Positions 56,138 to 64,000 of a stretch of 64,000 nt of DNA are shown one piece after another. The stretch is from assembly GCA_021613375.1 (NCBI GenBank), contig CM038704.1:29568082-29632081 (forward strand). Direction: 5' to 3'. Under the pieces are notes generated by a model. It was not told the DNA's origin. It did no database searches and saw only the letters and a list, made by a program, of their open reading frames with translations. The translations under genes and the position numbers were made by a program. Origin of the DNA: Megaleporinus macrocephalus (lineage: Eukaryota > Chordata > Actinopteri > Characiformes > Anostomidae). Numbering within the stretch: the first letter of the stretch is position 1; the number at the start of each line of letters is the position of its first letter.

Positions 56138-57289
56138 TAAATGTTTGTTTTTACAGTGTTTCCTACGCATAGGTTCTACTCTGGCAGTATGACAACTGCG
56201 TGTCTAGCCCTTTTGTCAGCAATTGTGGTTTTCTTCTGTTCTTCATTCCGTGATTCATTCACTGTTATTCTCCAATTAGACCTAGAAGTGGCTTGTAGGA
56301 TGCAGTGCAACTTACTGGAGCACAAAATCTCAGAAATCAACCTATATAATCATCTTTTATATTATTAATTAAGATGCAGGTTAAATGGAGGCTGGGAGTA
56401 ATATATGTAGACAGTATATAGTCACATAGGAGAAAAAAAAATATCACCCTTGCTCACAGAAGTCATAAAGAGATCAATTAAGTTTTAGTGTTATTAATAT
56501 TTGTATGCAACTGACATACCTATATGGTCTTCTAACTGAACAATTGTGCCTACAATCATTCAAACTAACATCAATTATTGTCAATTTAACTTTGTAGGTG
56601 GGGCATTGGTAGTCTAATACAGCCCTGTTCTATTTTATACCTGCTGTAGTTCTAAGCTGCTTTCTTTATGGGGAAGAATGAGTGACCTTTTTCTTATCAC
56701 TGTTGTTTCACCTTGTGGTAAACAAAAAAGTTCTAAACATCATATGTTTTGTCCTATGTACTCTTTTTCCCCAGATATCACTGAATCCTCAGAGTCCTTT
56801 AGCAGTTAAAATATGAATTATGCTACATCCTTGCTAATAGGCTAATACTCCAGCGTGCTGATGTGCTATTTTATTGGAGTAAGTATATGACAATAGCTTA
56901 ACCAGCACATTTGACATAACTGGCTGGTTTGCTTGGGATATTTTGGTGAGGCCACTCTTATAAAGACTGTTCAATGCTGTATCAGCTTGCATGTAGCTAT
57001 ATTCATATTTAGACACTTTTAGGACCTCATAACAGCAGAATGTAGGGGTTTAAATTATATTTTGGTTAACAATTGCCACTCATTTTTTGCCATATAAAAA
57101 CACTGCCTAGATCTGATTAGTTTCTAATGTGACCATGACGTCACCTACAAAATGGCAGCATGACTTCTAAGAGGTCTATTGGATATAAACCCATGGAATT
57201 ATTTATCCTTGCCATTAATAATTTATTTTCACGAAAACATGTTTAACCAGAAAATAAATGCCTCACACACCCTTGGGGATCCCCACGCT
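56138..57289. other. Unassigned AT-rich sequence
   Basis: Nothing identifiable. Confidence 0.4.
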
Positions 57290-57765
57290 TCAGTTTGGAA
57301 ACCACTGAATAGTTTCAGTCTAATCTAACCAATTAGTCCACAACGCTGCGAGTAGCCAATTACCCAACTGCACGCATGGAATCACAGTTTTATCATTGTT
57401 TACAACAATGTAATTACAAACAAGCTTTGCCGAATAAATGATCTGAGAGACTAACATATGAGGGCCTCTAATCGTCTTTTAATGACATACATAATGTATA
57501 ATTGCACGCCAAAGATGGGGAGCGGAACTCTTGATGAAGTTTCTCCCGAATGTTTAGCTCTGCAAACGCTCGACCCGATTCATTCTGCTGTTTTGTCTGT
57601 TTTTCACAATCACTGTGCCATTTATTAAGGAATTATCTATTAGCATTTAATTAAGCTCACTTATTTGCTCTCAACTGACACCAGATTGATCGGAGCGATC
57701 GATGGCTGCATATTAAAAGAATGACTTTAGACTTTTTTTTTAGCCTGGAGAGCTGGCATACAACT
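57290..57765. promoter_or_regulatory. Candidate conserved non-coding element cluster
   Basis: Repeat-free with dense cores: TAACCAATTAGTCC, TAGCCAATTACCCAACTGC, ACAATGTAATTACAAAC, CTCTAATCGTCTTTTAATGA, TAGCATTTAATTAAGCTC and GATTGATCGGAGCGATCGAT. Some CpGs are retained (AACGCTCGACCCGATTC). Comparable in look to 54720-55345. Confidence 0.36.
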
Positions 57766-59689
57766 GATCCATCTCATAACACACTGTTAGATATTTTTGC
57801 ATCACACCACCCATCCAGAATGCAGAGACGGACCGGTGTACCTGAACAAAGCAGGTCATCATCATGGCTAAACGAAGAGACAGCATGATCTCTGGGTAAA
57901 CTCTATAATAGACTTACATTTGTGTGGTTACAGGGTATTTTGATGGCTATCTTTCCACATATATTCAAATTATTAACAAATGGTCTGCCGAAACTTAGTT
58001 GACGGTCAACAGCATTAAGCAACAGCATTAAGCTTAAGACCAGGCTTTAGTTTAGGGTTTGGGCTTAGTCAGCCCAAGTCTTAAGTTTAGGTTAATGTTA
58101 GGGACAGAAATTAGGGAAAGTTAAGTGGGTATCCACAAACCGTATACAGTGGAACATCAAAATATGATTGTAATATTTCTCTTATCTTACTGGTTTTATA
58201 AGCTACTTGACTGATTATTAAGCCTTCTGTGAACAGAATCTGGTATGTTTTTGCAGGGAAAAGTTGAAATGGTCTTATGAAGACACCCCTAAGGAGTCAA
58301 AAACCCTGGTTTTAATGTAGTGAATTACAGCTTGATTGTTCTATGTTCATCAGAGAGATGAGTGCGATAATTGTAATCATTAAAGAGAATCACAGTCATT
58401 TCTCAGTTGCAAATCACTTCATAAACCCATCACTTCAACACCTGCTAGTGTTTTTAAATATTGTTTAAACTGTACTTATGATCATCTTTTTGTATTATTA
58501 TTTTCATGGTAAGGTATTCATACAATAGCAAACATTTTTTTCAGTTCGTTTCGTGTTGTTACCTTTTCTGAATAAACATAATGCAGTCAGTCACGATACA
58601 GGACTCACACCAACGGATTAAACAAGTGGAATCAGCTGCTTGATTTCACTGAAAATCTGCAGCCATGTTGGCCCATTGCAGATAAGATTAGTCACCCCTG
58701 TTAACCGATGCACAGCTGTGTGCCAGACTGTTTCTGGTCATATGACATGTATCGTTGACTTGAATTTTAATCTGCGACATGTTTAATTTTGCTGTTTTTT
58801 ATTTATTTGCTGTGTTTAACACAATCAACATAAAATAGAACGAATATAAAATATAAAATGTGCTATAACTTTTGCTCAGGCAAAATTTTCATTGTGCATT
58901 AAAATATGCAGAAGAATGTTCTCTGTGGAACAAGTGTAACTTGTAATGTAATTTGGCCAGAGGTGCCAAACTTGTGCATTAGACTGCATATCCCAGTGCA
59001 TAATCTATTCATCGCAACAACTAAAACCCGAAGTAGCAGACATTCTTCTTGGTCGTGAGCTGCTGCCTAAAATGCATTGCAAATAGCACTATTCATGTAG
59101 AATAAAGGAAAGTTCATTTTGAATGGACTACAAAAGGTCGCTGTTGTTTGTATAAGCTCATTCTGCTGCTATGGTTCAGACTTAAACCCTGCATCATTCA
59201 AAGATATTACTGAGTGAATGCACTTGTATTTGTACCAGAATGCTTTAGGGCAGAGTCCTACAGTGTAATAACACCACATTATTAAACTATTTATATGTTT
59301 CTCTCTTAGCAGCCACTCTACTAGTTTTCTCCTAAGAACACACTTCATTCTGAGGAATCTTTCGCCGCCACCCGCAAGAATCAATAGAGTTTGATATGTT
59401 TTACTTTATATGGGCCTTAAATATTTAAAACGTATCTCATATTGTTGTGCTTTTTTTCTGTCCGCTCTGTTTGAAGTCACTGGGTGTGTAGGTGGGTGGG
59501 GGTGGGTTGTTTTCCTCAGGGATCCCCACAATACTCCTCCCTTTTATTGTGTGAATATCATTTTTCAAAAAGAAAAAAGAAAAAAAAGAAAGAGGGAAGT
59601 AAGTAATTTTTCTTGCCCATTTATGAAAAGCTCATTAAAAACAGCCAAAGAACAAACAAAGCTTTTCCTTTGAGGCACCCATTCAGAGT
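57766..59689. other. Mostly unassigned; G-rich patch near 59490
   Basis: 58005-58085 has local direct and inverted copies of CAGCATTAAG and GCTTAAGAC/GTCTTAAG. At 59482-59507 G-runs (GGG, GGG, GGGGG, GGG) make a possible quadruplex. No gene is seen. Confidence 0.38.
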
Positions 59690-59985
59690 CGTCCCCTAAT
59701 TTCCCTCTAGTTTTAATAGTTGAGATAAATTAATTATTCCTTTGTGGAAAATACATTCTTTGCCATCTTTGGCTCATTGTTCTAGCAGGAGAGAATGGTG
59801 CCTAATCCTGGGTGGAATAGAGTTTCCCTTCCAGCAGGGAAATCAGACCGCGCGCCGCAATCAACCACGACCAGTCACAATTAAACCATTAAGACGGCCT
59901 ACAAGAGACGCTTTACACACTGTACATCTTACTAATGAATCCGGAGGAACTCATAATTACGTGGTTTTGTCCCGAACTGATTAAC
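59690..59985. promoter_or_regulatory. Candidate conserved non-coding element
   Basis: GAGATAAATTAATTATTCC, GAAATCAGACCGCGCGCCGC, AATCAACCACGACC, CACAATTAAACCATTAAGAC, TACTAATGAATCCGG and CTCATAATTACGTGG crowd into under 300 bases with retained CpGs. Homeodomain-type and RUNX-like (AACCACGA) cores. It lies about 2 kb upstream of the promoter at 61720. Confidence 0.36.
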
Positions 59986-60211
59986 TGCCCACTGAAACTC
60001 ATCTCTGAATGTCATGAAACTTTTCACCTTCTGACACTTCTAAACATTTAAGACCAAAGTCAGTTGAATGATATGAAAATAGAAGGTCTTCACTGCTGGA
60101 ACGTGCAGAGAAGACATCTGTTGTTGTTTTTTGTTTGTTTGTGCTAAAAAGGCTATAACTAGTCAACAGCCCTCTGGAACTATTTTTTTTTGTTCCCTTT
60201 TCATTTCACAG

Positions 60212-60343
60212 AAATATGAGCAATGTGCAGCTCTGTACGAGCAGATACTTCAGCAAATGTCTTTACTGTGCATACTGTGCAAGAACAATACACAAGCTTT
60301 CCTCTGCAGATGCAATATAGAGCAAAATGCTTCTTAAAATAAA
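60212..60343 (+). other. Possible terminal exon with poly(A) signal
   Basis: A long pyrimidine run (TTTTTTTTTGTTCCC, TTTTCATTTCACAG, ending 60211) is a good splice acceptor. It is followed by a 41-codon open stretch (KYEQCAALYEQILQQMS, later Cys-rich) to a TAA at 60335-60337, immediately followed by AATAAA at 60338-60343. The arrangement mimics a last exon, but the usual poly(A) signal lies 10-30 bases before cleavage and no partner exon is known. It may belong to a non-coding transcript. Confidence 0.2.
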
Positions 60344-61058
60344 GTCCCTGTTTGATGAATGTCTTTGCTACGACATAACTTCCTACAGTAACTCAGTTCA
60401 ACATGTAATTGATATGAGTGGAACCAGAAAAACAGAGGAGTGAATGTGCTCTGATTACGCTAATTCTAACAGGACAACTGCAACCTAAATATAAACCCAT
60501 GAAAAAAATGGATCAAGCCCAAAATACACAATATATTGAGTGTTTACTGGTTTTTGCAACAGATGAAGTATGTTAGTATGGGATAGTTTTTCACTTTGAT
60601 AGCTTTAAATGTTTAAGGCTTTTGTGTAAACCTGCAGTCAGCCTTTTACAGTAGCTATATAGTCAGCAGTGTTCTACTTTTCAGCATTAATGACTTCTAA
60701 CAACATTGCCACGCTAGTTTGTATTGAATGTGAGACCAGATATCCTCTACAGAGCTTAAAGCTGGACCAGACAAAAGACATCAGTAAAACACATTTCCTT
60801 AGATCCTTCACGTTTTAGCTGGACAATAACTAGTTCTATTTATTCAGTTACATTTTAACCACAATTTTGATCCATTTTTACTTAGGTCTTAACATTTACT
60901 AGGTTATTAGGTCTTAAAATTTATTAGGCTATTAAGTATTAACATTAAGTTGCTTATTCTTGTTTTTTTTAGATTTAAACTTATTCTGTTCTGTCTGTTC
61001 ACCTCCTGGCTGGCTTTGCTGTTGCTTACACCTCTCACTTCACATTGTTTTATTTTAG
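60344..61058. other. Unassigned; small tandem duplication
   Basis: At about 60885-60935 a 26-base unit (GGTCTTAACATTTACTAG, then GTTATTA) is repeated once with changes. The rest is AT-rich and unassigned. Confidence 0.4.
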
Positions 61059-61146
61059 ACCAAATGGATCGAAACTAGAAGAGAGAAGCTTCAGCTTCTG
61101 GCAGATACTGGATGTACTAAGATTCAGTCCAACATTTTTCAACAAG
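61059..61146 (+). other. Possible internal exon
   Basis: A pyrimidine-rich acceptor (CACTTCACATTGTTTTATTT then TAG, ending 61058) and a donor AACAAG|GTACAC (exon end 61146) bound 88 bases. Two frames are open: one reads TKWIETRREKLQLLADTGCT, the other PNGSKLEERSFSFWQILDVL. Neither matches a protein that I know. With 88 bases, open frames are expected by chance fairly often, so this is a splice-signal observation only. Confidence 0.18.
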
Positions 61147-61720
61147 GTACACATTATATGGCCAGCATAGCTGAATAATATTTATCCAGGTGATCTTTTG
61201 GTTTACCATTGAAGTTCGACGTAATTCCATATCGTACCAGACGATGGCGCCACTGTGTAAGAACAAGCGTTGAAAAACTGCATTGTCTTTCCGTCACAGG
61301 AGCATAAAACTGTCTGTGAACTTTGCGAAGCTACTACATCTGCCAGGACTTCGGCTGTAACTGAACGCATTAGGCTGTATAATATAAACAGAATAGAAAA
61401 TACACAGAAGAGTAAAGCAGGATAGAAAATATTAAAAGCATAAGGGTGAGAATGTCGTTTCTTTCGCAGCATAACTGTCCACTGAAACAGTTTAGCAAAC
61501 AGATTGATCTCTCCATTCAAACAGTAGACATTAAAGTTTAGTCCTGCATTAGACTGAAAAATAAACATCTAATTCTCTTACGGGGAAGGACGAAATTGCG
61601 CTTGTGCAGGGCGTGTCACTGGCTATGCACGTAGGGGGGATTAGTCCTGCATAATAAAAATCAACCTGAAAAAAAGGCATAAAAAGCATATTCAACTGCA
61701 ATTTCTCCTCCTTTACTCGG
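61147..61720. other. Unassigned sequence upstream of the promoter
   Basis: Includes a CpG-containing patch at 61215-61260 (TCGACGTAATTCC, CAGACGATGGCGCC). The 121-codon minus frame at 61203-61568 is not recognisable. Could contain distal promoter elements. Confidence 0.35.
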
Positions 61721-61875
61721 GACTCAGTATCGCTCTCCTCTCACTGGACGGATTTGTTAGTCCGCTTGAACGGAGCGCAACACGATTGGCTGCCCGAGGA
61801 TTGACGTCACGGCGGAGGCGGGGCTCCGCTCGGTTTTTTTTTATATTTTTATTTTTTCTCTGTCACAGTGACACA
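61720..61875 (+). promoter_or_regulatory. CpG-rich core promoter
   Basis: In order: an inverted CCAAT box in GATTGGCTG (61784-61792), a perfect cAMP response element TGACGTCA (61802-61809) that also forms part of TTGACGTCAC, a GC box in GGAGGCGGGGC (61814-61824), and a TATA-like TATATTTTTA (61842-61851). The spacing predicts transcription starting at about 61872-61882. Immediately downstream is the palindrome TGTCAC-A-GTGACA (61861-61873). The combination CCAAT-CRE-GC-TATA in a sharply CpG-rich setting is a classic vertebrate promoter and the most reliable gene signal in the window. Confidence 0.82.
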
Positions 61876-62176
61876 TGTAGAGCACAGCGAGGAGGGACGA
61901 GAGCAGAGCGCCGGAGAATACGAGTCCACACGCTTCAATCCTGACCGCGCAGAGCCACAAAACCTACCTGGAAATTATTGAGCGTGTTTGCGGGATCGAG
62001 TTGAGCGAGAATACGAGCGCGTAGACTTCCCGAGAGAAGGAGGAGAAGAAGAAGCGAGGAAAAGCGAGGGGGGACGGCACGAGTGGAAATATAATCTGAA
62101 AACTCCATTTGCTGAAGTGGCTCCGGAAAGCAAAGCCGTGCAGCACTGCAGCTCTCCAGCCTGTTAGAAGCCCCCC

Positions 62177-62200
62177 ATGCCCCTGCAGAGCCTCCTCTGA
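62177..62200 (+). CDS. Upstream ORF 1, 7 codons
   Basis: ATG at 62177 encodes MPLQSLL and stops at TGA 62198-62200. C occupies -3 and C occupies +4, a weak start context, so leaky scanning past it is likely. It lies within the predicted 5' UTR. Confidence 0.4.
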   Translation: MPLQSLL

Positions 62201-62206
62201 CTTTTT

Positions 62207-62323
62207 ATGGACATTTTTTGTTTTTTTAAATTTCATTTCCAAGAGCATCGAGCACTGTACTGTTCGCCGCCGTCCACGGGACAGAAAGCTTCAGCCATTG
62301 CATTTCATTTAGACGAGGCGTAA
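62207..62323 (+). CDS. Upstream ORF 2, 38 codons
   Basis: ATG at 62207 (T at -3, G at +4) opens a 38-codon frame beginning MDIFCFFKFHFQEHRALYCS and ending at TAA 62321-62323, five bases before the splice donor. Its closeness to the exon end means it is fully contained in exon 1 and could dampen translation of the main frame. Whether the peptide is conserved is unknown. Confidence 0.4.
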   Translation: MDIFCFFKFHFQEHRALYCSPPSTGQKASAIAFHLDEA

Positions 62324-62328
62324 AAGAG

Positions 62329-64000
62329 GTGAGTCTGCGTTTTTATGACGTGAGTCCAAGTTAAACTCACTTGCCTTCGCTGATCTGTGTCTTTTCCCAA
62401 TTAACGCCACATTATCTTAGGCTTTCTGCGGGCTGTATGCTTTTACTAGCATGCTTGAATCCGACATCCAGACATTTCCATCTGTAAACCTGCGTCTTTT
62501 GGATTTGACACGACTTCTAATGCAGAGCACGTTAGTTCAGCCCGGTCTCACTTACGCTCGCGCGTTTCATACGAGCTGCAGAGGACGTGGGGAAATGTCA
62601 CAAGTTCGACTTACTTGGCTTTGCTCTGTAACGCTATGGCACTGCTTAGATCGCTCCCGCACCTTTCTTCACTTCACTGCGCTCTTTAAGGGGACGGTGT
62701 GCTTTAATTTCTCGTGCTCAAACCCCACACGGAGATACGGCCTTTGCATTGCCTGTAATGTCCTTGTTTTGGGATTCGGTCTTGCTGTAATGAACAGATG
62801 TGTGCTTGTTGGACAGGTCTGCCATCGCGCTCTTATCTGCTCTGCGCTTCGTGCTTAAACTGCGTGGCCGTGTAATTGCTTGAGTTAGCCCATTTAAGTT
62901 AAAAGCTTCCCCCCTCCTCCCTCCTCCCACCTCCTCCTCCTTCAAATCCCCCTTCCTCTGTACCCGGAATGAAACTTGACGATGGTCCGATCTTATTTAT
63001 CAGGAGGAGTCCCTTTTCTGTCCAGCCCCTCTGATTCATCTGCTTTTAGATTTAATCAGCACTAAGGTATTGCTTGTCCCTAAGAGCCTGCACTAATGGG
63101 GTTTATACTGAATGCCTCTCTCAGTGCAACGTTTTCCTCTCCACCCCCCCTCCTCCTTCCTCCTCCTCCTCTAATTACCTTTCAACACAGATTTGGCTTA
63201 GCCCGCCATGAAGGCTAAGCCTGACGAAATTGGAAAGGATAAAAAATTAAAATATATTAAGTTAGTTGAAGGGTGCGACTGAGAAAGACGCGCCGGGTCG
63301 AATACCAATAGATAAACAAGCACATCCTGAGATCCAGCCGGCCGCGCTGAGAGTGTAATGTCAGTGTCCGTCGCTACCAGAGCGCGGAGAAGGACACTGC
63401 CGTACATAGACATGATTTCCACTAGCCTGGTCATATTAGGCTCGTGTTAGTCGAGCTAATCTAGTCTAAAGCACATGCCTGTTGGCCTGTAGTGTCGAAA
63501 GTTCGTGATTTTCTTTAGTCACGAACCCGAGCATGTTGACTTCCCCTCGTTCAACTTCGCGGGCCCCATCTGCTCCAACTCTGGTGTCAGTAGCACTTAG
63601 CCTAAGCTAACTTGTGAGAGAACACTGAGGTGAATAAGATCACGACAGGGTTGTTTTAAAGCAGAATTTGGGCAGCGCAACAAAAGCCAGCACCTCTTTT
63701 AATTGTTCCAGGGGGTCTGAATGTTATCAGTGAGCAGACATTCATCACCAAAGGAACCAAAGAGCAGACCTCAGCATTCAGATAAAGATCAAGGACAGAT
63801 TAGTACTTCAAATAAAAAGCCAGGTTGAGACAGGCTATGGACACAAGCAGAACATTTTCAAGCCGTCCTGTTTGCTGACGGATCTTTGGCACTTCTAAAA
63901 AAATCTCACAGACAGATTAAAGGAACTGTTTCAAGTTCTGGCGAACAGGCAGGTTGATTGTGAATGTAGGCCCTGGAGGCATCGAAACGTTTGTTGAATG
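62329..64000 (+). other. Start of intron 1, CpG-rich then mixed
   Basis: Begins GTGAGTCTGCG. CpG density stays above the window background to about 63450, so the CpG island extends past the first exon. C/T-rich runs at 62908-62942 and 63143-63171 are G-quadruplex-capable on the minus strand. The 135-codon frame at 62451-62858 has no recognised domain and sits inside the island, so I do not call it a gene. No acceptor for exon 2 could be placed with confidence before the window ends. Confidence 0.55.

Larger units (their letters stand above)
61876..62328 (+). other. First exon (5' UTR) of an unidentified gene
   Basis: CpG- and purine-rich leader from the predicted start to a consensus splice donor, AAAAGAG|GTGAGT, with GT at 62329-62330. 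No long frame runs through it. The two ATGs in its last third each open a short frame that closes before the donor (see uORFs), so the main start codon should lie in a later exon, right of this window. About 450 bases is ordinary for a first non-coding exon of a developmental transcription factor or signalling gene, but nothing in the leader names the gene. Confidence 0.7.

Noticed and set aside
62451..62858. 135-codon frame downstream of the first exon
   Set aside because: It sits inside a CpG island and intron where stop codons are rarer; no recognised domain.
1..64000. tRNA, rRNA or known microRNA genes
   Set aside because: Scanning by eye found no cloverleaf with intact A and B boxes other than the truncated SINE head at 31402, and no mature microRNA sequence that I recognise; a covariance-model search would be needed to exclude them.

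Overview
The window reads as a gene-poor, AT-rich stretch of a ray-finned fish genome. I lean to an ostariophysan (a characiform, gymnotiform or catfish), from remembered repeat families rather than a search. The evidence for a teleost is the repeat content: several decayed Tc1/mariner transposons, short hAT-type inverted-repeat elements, an L2/CR1/Rex1-like LINE with a near-intact reverse transcriptase, a tRNA-derived SINE head, and many long microsatellites. No complete protein-coding host gene is visible. Nothing looks prokaryotic or viral.

Layout. 1-1760: unassigned sequence, possibly the 3' end of a neighbouring transcript. 1761-5300: a two-block minisatellite built on a 47-bp unit. 5301-15350: mostly unassigned, with candidate regulatory sequence near 7200, 8700-9240, 9440-9990 and 13540-13860, plus DNA transposon remnants. 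15354-16610: a long homopyrimidine tract. 16597-31400: more transposon remnants, candidate regulatory blocks and a few isolated exon-like or microprotein-like ORFs (18891-19127, 23394-23558, 27144-27251). 31400-34412: a retroelement cluster plus a 273-codon ORF I cannot identify. 34413-44900: candidate regulatory blocks alternating with elements, including a Tc1 copy inserted into another Tc1 copy. 45494-46909: the LINE. 46910-61720: largely unassigned, with more candidate regulatory blocks.

The one well-supported gene signal is at the right edge. At 61720-62328 there is a CpG-rich promoter (CCAAT box, perfect CRE, GC box, TATA-like stretch) followed by a first exon ending in a strong donor, GAG|GTGAGT. 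The exon appears to be 5' UTR and holds two upstream ORFs. The gene continues to the right of the window on the + strand; I cannot name it.

A CpG-island promoter preceded by about 60 kb of gene-poor DNA with repeat-free, homeodomain-site-rich blocks is the usual layout of a developmental regulator and its enhancers. That is inference and needs cross-species alignment. The most original observations are the minisatellite's structure and CpG-decay pattern, a five-copy inverted-repeat element family, the nested transposons, and the small ORFs with good start context or splice-like borders.
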